From positions 558,001-622,000 of the forward strand of contig JBDWDN010000009.1 of assembly GCA_039977295.1 (NCBI GenBank): a DNA stretch of 64,000 nt, read 5' to 3'. Numbering within the stretch: position 1 is the first letter of the stretch; each line of letters opens with the position of its first letter. Positions 1 to 8,454 of this stretch are shown here, in pieces. The notes beneath the pieces are model-generated. The model saw only the letters and a list, made by a program, of their open reading frames with translations, was not told where the DNA came from and searched no databases. This DNA is from Hellea sp039977295. GTDB lineage: Bacteria; Pseudomonadota; Alphaproteobacteria; Caulobacterales; Maricaulaceae. A program made the position numbers and the translations under genes.

Positions 1-2
1 AA

Positions 3-25
3 GGGGCTGAACGCTGTCCAGCCCC
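3..25 (-). terminator. Hairpin after the YHS gene, possible terminator
   Basis: A perfect 7-bp inverted repeat (GGGGCTG at 3-9, CAGCCCC at 19-25) with a 9-nt loop lies 12 bp beyond the stop of the YHS-domain gene. Whether a U-tract follows cannot be seen because the window begins two bases further on. Confidence 0.5.
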
Positions 26-36
26 AGATTATAGAC

Positions 37-519
37 CTAAAGGTCTGTTGCTGACGTGTGCTGGATTTTCGTCCAGTTCTTCTCTGCTTTTGAAATCGTT
101 CCAGATTGATCTTTTTGATACATACGGAATATCTCTTCGTTTAAGAAAAGATAAAGTTTACCGTCAACGATAGATGCAAATTGGGGATCGCCGTCGAATT
201 TTTTACCGACTGACACGCCAAATGTACAAAAGCCGCCATGTTGAGCTACATATTGAGACGGCGCTTTTTTGAAAGTTTTCAGATTATCTTTGGAATCGAA
301 GTAGTAAGCGACGCCGTCATGAACGGCCGTGTATTTAGCCGCGCCGTCAATGCGGTTGCCGAGGTCCAAAAATGCGACAGGGTCAACGCCTTGCAACGCT
401 AGAGGCGCGCCGGCCGCAGTAAGACCTGGCGCTGTATTATATTCATCCGCTGCAAAAGCGGCTGACTGCGCACTGATGGTCATCAGTGCGATTGAAGAGA
501 GTGTAATTAATTTTTTCAT
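37..519 (-). CDS. YHS domain-containing exported protein
   Basis: 160 aa. Residues 1-23 form a signal peptide (MKK, hydrophobic core, AFA cleavage region). The rest is a YHS-type domain, seen in the run GVDPVAFLD near residue 44 and GGFCTFGVSVGKKFDGDP near 95, followed by a DGKLYLFLNEE segment. YHS domains are small, often metal-binding modules; in stand-alone exported proteins the role is unknown, though copper or heme handling has been suggested for relatives. The start is supported by AAGGA nine bases upstream. It is monocistronic and divergent in function from the catabolic genes, so I regard it as outside the island. Confidence 0.75.
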   Translation of the reverse strand: MKKLITLSSIALMTISAQSAAFAADEYNTAPGLTAAGAPLALQGVDPVAFLDLGNRIDGAAKYTAVHDGVAYYFDSKDNLKTFKKAPSQYVAQHGGFCTFGVSVGKKFDGDPQFASIVDGKLYLFLNEEIFRMYQKDQSGTISKAEKNWTKIQHTSATDL

Positions 520-629
520 TGCTATGTTCCTTTTTTTGTTAGCAAAAGGAATATGCTGATCGCAGGACGATTAATCAATTAACATGGCGGAATTAGGCAT
601 AAACTGCAAAGCTAATGAGACAATCTGCA

Positions 630-1559
630 TCAATGAGTGCTTTTTTGCCTGTACTCAGTTGGCGAAAAACCAAATTGGCTAGAAAAGGCACGTGTAAAAG
701 CTGCTGCTGATTTGTAACCCGACTCACTTGCAATTTGCTGAATGTTGACATTCGATGTGTCCAGAAGCTTTAAAGACTTTTGAAGGCGCCATTCAGATAA
801 ATAAGCCATAGGGCCCATGCTTAGAAGTTCTTTGAAACGATGTGCAAATCGGCTCCGCGACATTCCCACTTCGGAGGCAAGCCTCTCCACTGTCCAGCCA
901 TCATTTGGCATCGCATGAATTAATGAAATGGCTTGACTGATTTTTTGATCCGTAAAGGCATTCATGATTTTGCTATAGGCTTCATTCTCGGCCAAATTAA
1001 CACGCAGGATTTCAATGAACATAATCTCTGATAACCGCGTCACGGATGCCATTGTACCATCCTTCTTTGAAAACACTTGTTGTAATAAAATACGCATCAC
1101 ATCATCTAGCATTGAATTAGCTGCGCGCCGTGAAGGCGTAACAACGAAATAATCGGGAAGTGATCTTAGCAGAGGATGGTCAGCCCCTTCGCGGAATGAA
1201 AAATGTCCGCAAATAAGTTTCGTTTTCTTATGCTCGAACCCTTCGCCAACGGCTAGAAACCCACTTCCGTCATAGCCGACGTCGGATAGCACTGTTTCAA
1301 GAGGAGGCGCTGTATCACATGGCGAGTCTGAGAGGATATGAGAACGGCCATGGGGAATAAGAATAAGATCACCCGGACCTAGGATAAGAGATTCACCCGA
1401 TGAAGGCTGAACATGTAATTGACCCTGAACGACATAATGGAAACGGGCGGCTTGCTGATAATCAGGAACAGTGACGCCCCACTTACCCCCAAAAGACGTT
1501 TGGAAATAAAATACTCCGCGCATGTTGAGAGTATCTAAAATGTCACTCAGTAGATCCAT
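630..1559 (-). CDS. AraC-family transcriptional regulator with N-terminal cupin domain
   Basis: 309 aa. Residues 1-190 look like the cupin_6 (AraC-binding) sensor domain, beginning MDLLSDILDTLNMRGVFY and including the cupin-like LILGPGDLILIPHGRSH. Residues about 205-305 are a double helix-turn-helix AraC domain (WTVERLASEVGMSRSRFAHRF, then IQQIASESGYKSAAAFTRAF, ending FGFSPTEYRQ). This family usually senses a small organic effector and activates nearby catabolic or efflux genes. The first ATG fits the normal start of the cupin_6 family although no strong ribosome site is visible. Its target is not evident; the nearest downstream gene on this strand is the YHS gene about 110 bp away. Confidence 0.88.
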   Translation of the reverse strand: MDLLSDILDTLNMRGVFYFQTSFGGKWGVTVPDYQQAARFHYVVQGQLHVQPSSGESLILGPGDLILIPHGRSHILSDSPCDTAPPLETVLSDVGYDGSGFLAVGEGFEHKKTKLICGHFSFREGADHPLLRSLPDYFVVTPSRRAANSMLDDVMRILLQQVFSKKDGTMASVTRLSEIMFIEILRVNLAENEAYSKIMNAFTDQKISQAISLIHAMPNDGWTVERLASEVGMSRSRFAHRFKELLSMGPMAYLSEWRLQKSLKLLDTSNVNIQQIASESGYKSAAAFTRAFSSQFGFSPTEYRQKSTH

Positions 1560-2242
1560 TATTGATTATTACTTTCAATGCTCATGTCTATACAAGTGTA
1601 ATGTAGCTCAGAAATCACTCGAGATTAATAGCTAGTCGTCTCAACGGCTATACCTATAGTCTTATTTTACAATATTGCCGTGCCAATTTTCACCAATGTA
1701 ATTTGCCCCATTTGTTTGGACATAACTTTGCACAACCATTATTCGTCAGTCATATCTATGAACGATGCGTAGTTACAAACACCCACTGTATTTAAAGTGG
1801 CGTCAAACTTGCCAGCGACTTCCTAAAGCGCGCGCAAAGACCCGTCACAGACGATGTCGACTTTATGGTCGGTTTATTCCCCTGCCCGCTTGGGCGAGTC
1901 CCAAGCAACGATAACCCAGAAAAGAATAGGAAGGGTTTCAAAAAAGTCAAAAACCTCATTGCCCGAAATAGGCTATAAAGCGCTGCTAGACTGAGGGTTA
2001 TTCCGAAACGGAAATAGTTGTTTTGCAAGAGGTGCATGGGTGGAGGGTTTCATGGATTCGGCGAGAACTCAATGATATTGAGGCGGCTATATGTGAGCGA
2101 CAGTCGCTTTTTTCACATCGGCGTCGGGACCGAAATTCTAAGGTTCATTGCCGCTTCGGGATGGGAGTCCAACGGGTCGTCGCAAGAGATAATATTTATG
2201 TCTTGGTATCAGCCACAATCCTCTTCTGGCGAAACTTTTTGT
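1560..2242. other. 683-bp gap, no supported gene
   Basis: Six short open frames exist but none resembles a known family, and the codon patterns in all frames are interrupted. A minus-strand reading around 1850-1960 contains a protein-like stretch broken by stops, so a decayed gene is possible but not proven. A lone TGCGTA half-site occurs at 1766-1771 with no partner arm at the spacing used elsewhere in the window. Confidence 0.4.
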
Positions 2243-3199
2243 CTACATATTTGTTGATAGAGGGATAGCTTTAGCCGTTAACTCAATCATTTTATTTTTC
2301 CTTAAGTCGGGAAAGCCGCTCGTTAATAAGAACGTAATAAGATAGTTAAGTTGATTAAGCGCGAGTATCGTCATCAGCATCGCCGCAACAGACGCATTCT
2401 GGGATTCGAGACCAGGCAAGGTAAGCGCAACGCTTATGAAGACCATTTCACCGCCTATGGGTGACTTCCTTGCAATGGAAAATACCACCATAAAGATGAA
2501 CCATGCGGATAAGGGGGTCCCTGGTATGGCTAAGTTCCATTGCGCAATCATAATGGCCGCGATCAGAAGCGAACGCAGGAGGAACACGCCAGCTACCTTC
2601 GCGCCATTGCCATAAGGAAGGTTGGAGATTTTTTTAAAGAATATGACTGTGCCGGAGCAGACCAAGACACAGATAAGCCCGACAATAACTACCAGCGCGG
2701 GGGAGGCCTGAGCTATGTTTTGCAGCGTTTCGGATTGACCGAAAACCACGGCTACCCCCGCCAAGATGATAACCCAAAGATTGGCCACAAAGGTTCTGAG
2801 CAATGCAAGGTCTTTGATGATGATGGCGGCGCGCTTGACGTTTAGGCCCGCTTTCTCTGACAATTCATGGATCAAATAGGCTTCACCGGAATAAGCCAAG
2901 ACGGCTTTGTTCATCACATGTTTACGCGCAAACACCTTAAAGGGCGCGGCGATTTTATTTTCCGTCACAATCTTAAAGGCGGACCGTTCAGCCCAAATTG
3001 GCAAGAGAAGAACAGCTATTGAAAGTCCATAAAATAATGGGGAACTTGGAAGCGCCGCCATAATTTCGGCCCATCCAATTTGAGAGAGTTTATAAAATAA
3101 ATATAAGACTATCCCGATGACAATTGCTCCGCGCATATATGATTTTGCGCTCTTGTTAAGCTTTAAAGCCTTAAGCGGGTGTTGGAGAAAATTGGTCAT
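2243..3199 (-). CDS. Multi-pass membrane protein, possibly lysylphosphatidylglycerol synthase TM-like
   Basis: 318 aa with about seven to eight hydrophobic segments (for example residues 25-40, 55-68, 120-140, 150-175, 195-215, 220-240). A charged cytoplasmic loop near residues 75-115 contains KAVLAYSGEAYLIHELSEKAG. The overall layout (hydrophobic N-terminus, YLFYKL, a central conserved acidic loop, then paired helices) recalls the UPF0104/lysylphosphatidylglycerol synthase transmembrane family, but I cannot see a diagnostic motif and the assignment is tentative. No convincing ribosome site precedes the ATG. It stands alone between the AraC region and the AhpD-like gene. Confidence 0.5.
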   Translation of the reverse strand: MTNFLQHPLKALKLNKSAKSYMRGAIVIGIVLYLFYKLSQIGWAEIMAALPSSPLFYGLSIAVLLLPIWAERSAFKIVTENKIAAPFKVFARKHVMNKAVLAYSGEAYLIHELSEKAGLNVKRAAIIIKDLALLRTFVANLWVIILAGVAVVFGQSETLQNIAQASPALVVIVGLICVLVCSGTVIFFKKISNLPYGNGAKVAGVFLLRSLLIAAIMIAQWNLAIPGTPLSAWFIFMVVFSIARKSPIGGEMVFISVALTLPGLESQNASVAAMLMTILALNQLNYLITFLLTSGFPDLRKNKMIELTAKAIPLSTNM

Positions 3200-3397
3200 A
3201 AGATAGTTTTCTAAGCTTGTAAGGCGCCCATAGCGCCGTATGGAATGAGCCTAAAATAAGGAGCTCATGAGGACGCCTATCGCCTCAAATAAAGAGGTAA
3301 GAATGATGCTCTGGGTTAGGATTTCACCATCGATCAGATAGTCATTGCGCTGGGGTCGAAGTATGAACATGGGCCTATTCTTTTCCTTTGGAGTAAT

Positions 3398-3435
3398 GGA
3401 GTAGACGTTCAGCCATGGGGCTGAGCGTCTACTCC
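3398..3435 (-). terminator. Strong hairpin after the AhpD-like gene
   Basis: Two 17-nt arms (3398-3414 and 3419-3435) are complementary except for one position and enclose a 4-nt loop, six bases beyond the stop codon of the AhpD-like gene. There is no clear U-tract, so it may act as an mRNA-stabilising 3' hairpin rather than a classical terminator. Confidence 0.55.
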
Positions 3436-3441
3436 AAAAGG

Positions 3442-3978
3442 TTAGGCTGTCGTGACGACAGGGAAATCAATCGCCGTTTGGGCCACGTGATTAATATAAT
3501 TGGTGAAAATATTTGCGGCGACTTGCGCCGTGACTTCGGCGATCGCGCCGTCATCATAACCCGCAGCTCTTACTGCAGCGATATCTTCATCTGAAACAAG
3601 GCCGCGCTTTTCATTAATGGTGGCCGCAAATGTGAGCAAAGCTGCAAGGCCTGCATCTGAAGACGTTCCTTGGAGACGTTTGTCAATCTCTGCTTGCTCT
3701 ACCTTTAAGGATTGTGAAATCGCGCTATGGGCGGAGGCACAATAATCACAGCTATTGGATCCGGCCACAGTCAGAGCGATAGCTTCGCGTGTTTTGGGAT
3801 CAAAGGAGCCTTTGGACAGCGCATCTCCTAAGCCTAAAAAGGCATCCAAAACAGCGGGTTGATTTGCCATAACTTTGGTAAGATTTGGCACAATGCCCAT
3901 ACCAGATTTAACAGCGCTGAGGAGTTCAGCTGCGCGGCCAGTTGCGGCCTCAGGCTCTACTAAGTTTAAACGTGACAT
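3442..3978 (-). CDS. AhpD-like carboxymuconolactone decarboxylase family protein
   Basis: 178 aa. The AhpD/CMD fold signature is clear: DAFLGLGDALSKG, then REAIALTVAGSNSCDYCASAHSAI near residues 64-86 with the redox-active CxxC pair and downstream His. Such proteins reduce peroxides or organic radicals with a thiol partner, or serve as gamma-carboxymuconolactone decarboxylases. The CxxC favours the peroxidase-like branch. AAGGA seven bases upstream fixes the start. A perfect TetR-style inverted repeat sits about 20 bp upstream of the start (3998-4013), so expression is probably repressor-controlled. It is separated from the catabolic genes by a 380-bp gap. Confidence 0.85.
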   Translation of the reverse strand: MSRLNLVEPEAATGRAAELLSAVKSGMGIVPNLTKVMANQPAVLDAFLGLGDALSKGSFDPKTREAIALTVAGSNSCDYCASAHSAISQSLKVEQAEIDKRLQGTSSDAGLAALLTFAATINEKRGLVSDEDIAAVRAAGYDDGAIAEVTAQVAANIFTNYINHVAQTAIDFPVVTTA

Positions 3979-3997
3979 AAAATGTCCTTTCTTTTAT

Positions 3998-4013
3998 TTG
4001 ACCAATCGGTCAA
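3998..4013. promoter_or_regulatory. TetR-type operator upstream of the AhpD-like gene
   Basis: TTGACC-AATC-GGTCAA, a perfect inverted repeat with 6-bp arms, lies 20 bp before the start codon. The shape is typical of TetR-family operators. It differs from the CCGAAC-type box that I attribute to the TetR gene at 33053-33745, so the cognate repressor is probably elsewhere in the genome. Confidence 0.55.
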
Positions 4014-4358
4014 TTATTAGCTAAGTTTTGACCTACTCAGAGGTAGGAACAATTCCTAGATAATGTTTTTATCCAAATGGTCAAGAATAATGTAATCACG
4101 TATTCGTGAGCCGTAATATAAAAACAACGAAGGCTCTGACTCTACCCCTTCAATGCCTCTAAGGAAAAGCACTGTGATGTATTTCATTGCGGTTAGGAGG
4201 AGAAAATTTAAATCCGAAATTTCGCCCTCGCAACATCGGTCTCTAAATGGGGAGTTCAGCGCCAAGCACCATATGCCGGCCTCTGGCGCACAAAGCCTCA
4301 CTGTGGATTAAAGTCAGGCATAAGACTACGCCCTCTTCAAAGACAATTTAACTTAGAC
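4014..4358. other. Gap between AhpD-like gene and sulfotransferase, no supported gene
   Basis: Only an 81-codon minus-strand frame (4056-4301) is open; it has no ribosome site and no recognisable motif. A short inverted repeat CCTAC-N6-GTAGG lies at 4032-4047. Nothing else is evident. Confidence 0.4.
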
Positions 4359-5705
4359 TTAGACTTCGACCTTCACCGGAAACGCATCATAATAAAAGCT
4401 AAAGCGTTCCCTAATCTCCTCCGGCGAGACGCCGAAATGTTCTTTGAGGTGATAGCGTACGCGGCCATATTTTCCGCGGGGATGGGCTTTGATGAAATCT
4501 GCCATTTCTTGCCGTGCTTTGGGCGTTAACTCTAGCTCATGCAGTTCGTAAATCTTCTCGACCGTGGCCATATCGCCCGCCATGAATTCGTGGAACATGA
4601 CGTCCATGCTTTGCTTGGGGCCCCAGACATGACGGTCGCGCACATTAGCGCGCAGCAAGGCTTCGATGCGGTCTGTCCAATAGTCCAGCACCCATTTAGG
4701 GTCGACAGATGTTCGCAGGATACGATGTCCATAGGCAATCATCGTCGAGATTGATTGTATCACGGCCACGGGGTCGCGGTGGGTCATTATGGCTGTGGCG
4801 TCGGGCATGACGGATTTAAGCGCGGGGAGTTGTTCTGGGTTCTGCACGCATTTAAGCACCCAGCTTTTATAATTTCCATCCGCATCAGCGCCGCGCTCAA
4901 TTTGCAGCAGCTTGAGCACTTTAACCATATATTCGTAATGGGGCGTTTGGTCTTTGCCGAAATAATAATCGCGATAGCCCGGCACCATTGAGGTCCACTC
5001 AAATTGGTTACACCCGAAATCAAATGTCATTAATTCGAGTTCTTCATGGATATGATCTGGGTTCATCGGATGCATGGCGGCGAGGTCTGGCCCCATAATT
5101 TGCATCCCTGACCACCTTGCGCTGCAGCGCAAATAACGCGGATCATTATGGGTTAGGCTATCTCCGCTTTTGAGAAAGCGCGTCAGGCTTCGCGCGCCAA
5201 ATTTAAGTTTTGCGCTCGCCTTTTCTTTACCAGGAGCATGAAAAGGTTCTTGCGCCACCCATAGTGGCAGGGATTGGAAGCGTGAATCCGCCGCCAGAAG
5301 ATTGACTAAATGCGTTGTGCCAGAGCGCGGCAGGCCAGACACTGAGAGCGGCTTTGTAAGCTTTGTGGCGGCGAGTTCCGGCGTCTTTTTAACGCGGTCT
5401 TGAATAATCAGGTGATTACTCGCGCAGCGCACAAGGTCTTTGAAACATTGCTGCTCTCCGACTCCTGACAGGCCGCTATCGCCTGCATAGTCATCCAGCA
5501 ATACTTGCAGGGCCTGGCGAAAACTCTCATTGCCAAAATCAGATAGGCCTGTGGCCTCGCGGGCCGCAGATAATACAGCCTCTTGGGTGAACTCTGTTGC
5601 GCCTTTCTTGGCCCCGCCTAAGGCGAGCTTTTGCAGGAAGGTCAGCTTGGGGTCGGCCAAATCATCAAAGACAATATCATCTGGCTTTTGTTTTGCGCGG
5701 GCCAT
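4359..5705 (-). CDS. Sulfotransferase family protein
   Basis: 448 aa. The 5'-phosphosulfate loop GLPRSGTTHLVN lies near residues 123-134 and the 3'-phosphate region THRDPVAVIQSISTMIAY near 309-326, both diagnostic of PAPS-dependent sulfotransferases of the Sulfotransfer_3 type. The enzyme would move a sulfuryl group from PAPS to a hydroxyl group of an acceptor; a hydroxysteroid is the context-based guess. GGAGGG five bases upstream supports the start. It is the last gene of the minus-strand run SDR, membrane protein, MFS, hydrolase, sulfotransferase (9360 to 4359), 10 bp behind the hydrolase. A second, distant paralogue is at 11213-12376. Confidence 0.85.
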   Translation of the reverse strand: MARAKQKPDDIVFDDLADPKLTFLQKLALGGAKKGATEFTQEAVLSAAREATGLSDFGNESFRQALQVLLDDYAGDSGLSGVGEQQCFKDLVRCASNHLIIQDRVKKTPELAATKLTKPLSVSGLPRSGTTHLVNLLAADSRFQSLPLWVAQEPFHAPGKEKASAKLKFGARSLTRFLKSGDSLTHNDPRYLRCSARWSGMQIMGPDLAAMHPMNPDHIHEELELMTFDFGCNQFEWTSMVPGYRDYYFGKDQTPHYEYMVKVLKLLQIERGADADGNYKSWVLKCVQNPEQLPALKSVMPDATAIMTHRDPVAVIQSISTMIAYGHRILRTSVDPKWVLDYWTDRIEALLRANVRDRHVWGPKQSMDVMFHEFMAGDMATVEKIYELHELELTPKARQEMADFIKAHPRGKYGRVRYHLKEHFGVSPEEIRERFSFYYDAFPVKVEV

Positions 5706-5715
5706 GCACGCCCTC

Positions 5716-6858
5716 CTATAATCCGAATATGCGTTTCATAAAGCCCAGCTGAAGCGCTTTGCTTTTCTTATCAGCCTCAGGATTATTCCCGACCGTATAG
5801 CCCTTGCCGAGGCAGCCACCTGCCAGCTCACCCAGCCCTGCACGAACCATGGCGCGCTGCGGCCTTGTCATTTCGGGCGCCGGTTGAAACCGGCCTGATT
5901 TTCCGTCAACGAGGAAGGTTCCGTTGTCATCAAAGGAGAATTTGCAGCCGCTGACGAAGCCGCCGTCAAATGTCGTTATGGGGTCTGCATTTTCCCAGGC
6001 ATGTCCCGCGCCCGCTATGACGTGGCTTTCGACCTCACTCCCGCCAGCTTCGATATCTTTATAGACGATTTGGCACAGGGCTGGATCCACGGAATTGTCT
6101 GCGTCCCCGTGAATAGCCAGATAAGGCGCGCCTGTCGTGCCCGTGTGGCCCAGCGTTTGATGGCAAGGCCCGTAAATATCCATATGCAGCGCGAAAGGCG
6201 GCACGTCAGGGGCCATGATATCTTTGAGGCGGTCATCAAGAACATAACGCGTAGCCATGCCGCCATAGCTGTAACCCGTGACGCCGATTTTAGCGGCATC
6301 AATGGCGGGATGAGAGCCCGCAATTTTCAGCGCAGAATAGGCGTCTGACATGACGTCGACCTCTGTCGAAATCATAGTCTTCATCACATAAGGCGTATCT
6401 TTGGTAACGCCGCGCGGTTCGTAATAATCCACCACAAACCCCGCTATGCCGTTCTGGGCGAAGAGTTTGGCATAGTCCATTTCTCGGCCCTCTTTTATCC
6501 CGCCCGACCCATGCAAGATAACAATCGCGGGCACGGGGTTATCCGCGCTTGCCCCCTTTGGCAAAACAAGCGTGGCTTTACCCGTATGTGTTTCGAGCGC
6601 GTCATAGCCGTTCAGAATACGCGAGAAATCATAGGGGCTTTTGATAGGGTAATAAATCACGCCAGCATCATCCGCGTTTAGCTTTGATTGCGGCGAGGGG
6701 TAATCTGGGAATGGCGGCAGGGGTAGTTCTTTAGGGGCGTCTGCATTTTCCAAACTGCTATCCAGGGTAGCTTCTATGCCAGATTCCAAACCTTTATCCA
6801 GCGCGGCTTCGCAACCAGCTAGCAAAATTACAGTGCATAAAAGATAGCGCATTTTCAT
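5716..6858 (-). CDS. Dienelactone hydrolase-family lipoprotein
   Basis: 380 aa. The N-terminus has a short signal peptide and a lipobox (VILLAGC, Cys at residue 16), so the protein should be a membrane-anchored lipoprotein in the periplasm. The alpha/beta-hydrolase core shows ILHGSGGIKEG (oxyanion region), the nucleophile elbow GYSYGG near residue 195, HGDADNSVDP with the acid residue and GAGHAWEN with the catalytic His. Dienelactone hydrolase relatives cleave esters or lactones. Periplasmic location next to a transporter suggests it processes incoming esters. AGGAGA precedes the start. It lies 12 bp behind the MFS gene. Confidence 0.8.
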   Translation of the reverse strand: MKMRYLLCTVILLAGCEAALDKGLESGIEATLDSSLENADAPKELPLPPFPDYPSPQSKLNADDAGVIYYPIKSPYDFSRILNGYDALETHTGKATLVLPKGASADNPVPAIVILHGSGGIKEGREMDYAKLFAQNGIAGFVVDYYEPRGVTKDTPYVMKTMISTEVDVMSDAYSALKIAGSHPAIDAAKIGVTGYSYGGMATRYVLDDRLKDIMAPDVPPFALHMDIYGPCHQTLGHTGTTGAPYLAIHGDADNSVDPALCQIVYKDIEAGGSEVESHVIAGAGHAWENADPITTFDGGFVSGCKFSFDDNGTFLVDGKSGRFQPAPEMTRPQRAMVRAGLGELAGGCLGKGYTVGNNPEADKKSKALQLGFMKRIFGL

Positions 6859-6870
6859 ATCAGTCTCCTA

Positions 6871-8013
6871 TTATACCTCGGCCGATGCCGGAGGATTTGG
6901 GCGGGCGAGGAACATATAGAGCGACGGCAAGAGCGAGCAGATCGCGACCATGAGATAGATGCCGTTTGCGCTTCCGCCTTCTAAAATCTGCCCAGCTATC
7001 TTCCCGCCAAAGATCATTGAAATTCCAAAGGCCATAGGAACTAAAACAACGAGTTTGTTGGATATATCAAAGCGCACAATTGCGGCAGTTTGGTAAAGAC
7101 AGCCCAAGGTAAAGCCAAATTCCCAGACCCAGCTGGAGATCATATAGGCCGTAAAGCTCTTTGCGGTGAAGAGGCCGATAACGCCCAGCATCAGAATTGC
7201 GAAAGCAACCAAATGCGGCAAGCGCAATCCCGCTCTTGCGCCAATGACAGCGCCTATAGCCCCTGCAGCGCCGCCAAGCCATTTTAAAACGCCAAACATA
7301 AGACCATTTTGTTCAGGCGTCGGGCCGAAGTCTTGCGCGATAACATAGAGAAAGAAAAACAGGCCCACATTTGCGAGCAGATAAACCGTGAATATGGCAA
7401 GCACAGCCCAAGCTGGGCCGGCTTGCGCCCAATTGGGAAACCCTTTTAATTGCGCCGCGACAGGCGACGAACTGCTTTTGGGAAAGGCAAATGCGCCAAG
7501 CCCTAAGAGAAGCGCAAATAGAGCCAGCCCCACCATAGCGCCAGAAAAGCCTGCCCTTGCGATAAATAGGATAGGCAAAAGCATGAGAAAGACACCAATC
7601 GACACTAACTCCACGGATAGCCGTGTCCCATATGCGCGTTCGGGGTCAGGCATATCGGCGAGCACCCGCATGGCCAAGGCAATCGCCAAAGCGCAGAAGA
7701 AGCCAAAACCCGCAAAGCCCGCATAAAGCGTTGTGCCGTTAAGCTGTGTGGCTAAGAGGAATGAGGCGATGACAGCGGCGACAATTGCAAAAGCGGCCAC
7801 CCGCCAATTCACGCGCTCGACCCAAAGCGGGCCCGTCAATGTCCCCGCCAGATAGCCAATGCCTGCCGTCAATGACAATGTTCCTAATTGCGCGGGGCTT
7901 AGGTCGAAAGCCTCGCCAGCTGCGCCCAGTAAAATGGGCATAGTGTTAAACACTAATCCGCCAATGGCCGACACCATCGACACAGCAATGATGACCAGAA
8001 ATGTATTTTTCAT
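6871..8013 (-). CDS. MFS transporter
   Basis: About 380 aa from the ATG at 8013 with some twelve hydrophobic segments. The paired-bundle layout, the early TAGIGYLAGTLTGPLWVERVNWR loop and a central hydrophilic stretch (FPKSSSSPVAAQLKG) are typical of the major facilitator superfamily. The start at 8013 is preferred to an upstream in-frame ATG at 8100 because it gives a normal hydrophobic N-terminus and forms an ATGA overlap with the stop of the preceding gene. The substrate cannot be read from sequence; an inner-membrane carrier for the catabolic substrate or a product is likely. It is third in the 9360-4359 operon. Confidence 0.82.
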   Translation of the reverse strand: MKNTFLVIIAVSMVSAIGGLVFNTMPILLGAAGEAFDLSPAQLGTLSLTAGIGYLAGTLTGPLWVERVNWRVAAFAIVAAVIASFLLATQLNGTTLYAGFAGFGFFCALAIALAMRVLADMPDPERAYGTRLSVELVSIGVFLMLLPILFIARAGFSGAMVGLALFALLLGLGAFAFPKSSSSPVAAQLKGFPNWAQAGPAWAVLAIFTVYLLANVGLFFFLYVIAQDFGPTPEQNGLMFGVLKWLGGAAGAIGAVIGARAGLRLPHLVAFAILMLGVIGLFTAKSFTAYMISSWVWEFGFTLGCLYQTAAIVRFDISNKLVVLVPMAFGISMIFGGKIAGQILEGGSANGIYLMVAICSLLPSLYMFLARPNPPASAEV

Positions 8014-8453
8014 GAAACCGCTTTTCGCGTTTTTAAAAGCGCCCAACCTAAGGCGATGCCAATGGTCAACACGAAAAATGAAGCCCCGACATGAAACCAA
8101 AAAAGTTTAGCATCGCCGCCATTTCTACCCGCCATAATCGCGGGCACGAAAAGGAAAATGAGCAGGCCTCTTAACGTAAAAATAAAGGCAAATAGCCAGA
8201 GGATAGCCCGAATGATTTTATTTCGCGTTTTCTTCGCCTTTAAAGATAAGACGGCTAAGCCGCCCAACAGGGCAGCGATAGCTAAAGTCAGCGTGGGGCC
8301 GTAAAGTGTTTTATCCGCAATTGACTGTACAACATCTGGGGGCGCGCCTAAAAACTTGACGGCCTCTGGCCCCATCAAAAGACCGACAACATGTAAAAGC
8401 GCGCCCGCGATTAAAGCCAGCGCGGCATAATTGAAGAGCGTTGCCGCTCTCAC
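8010..8453 (-). CDS. Small four-helix membrane protein
   Basis: About 147 aa from a GTG start. The protein has four hydrophobic segments (TLFNYAALALIAGALLHVV, then two in the middle, and FHVGASFFVLTIGIALGWALL). I do not recognise the family. An in-frame ATG at 8534 would overlap the upstream SDR by 80 bp and adds a non-hydrophobic stretch, so I place the start at the GTG (8451-8453), two bases after the SDR stop codon, suggesting translational re-initiation. Its stop overlaps the MFS start by ATGA. An accessory membrane subunit for the transporter is a reasonable guess, not shown. Confidence 0.62.
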   Translation of the reverse strand: MRAATLFNYAALALIAGALLHVVGLLMGPEAVKFLGAPPDVVQSIADKTLYGPTLTLAIAALLGGLAVLSLKAKKTRNKIIRAILWLFAFIFTLRGLLIFLFVPAIMAGRNGGDAKLFWFHVGASFFVLTIGIALGWALLKTRKAVS

Positions 8454-8454
8454 C

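Noticed and set aside
1764..1771. TGCGTA half-site as a further Lrp-type operator
   Set aside because: No complementary arm after 18 bp and no partner at 62-63 bp.
1792..2037. 81-codon minus-strand open frame
   Set aside because: No ribosome site, low-complexity hydrophobic start followed by a Ser/Thr-rich tail, and no family resemblance.
2540..2845. 101-codon plus-strand frame inside the membrane protein gene
   Set aside because: Antisense shadow; its sequence has the charged, repeat-poor look of a complement of hydrophobic codons.
3398..3435. Firm call as a rho-independent terminator
   Set aside because: The stem is excellent but no U-tract follows, so it is listed only as a hairpin with moderate confidence.
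4056..4301. 81-codon minus-strand frame in the gap
   Set aside because: No ribosome site or recognisable motif.
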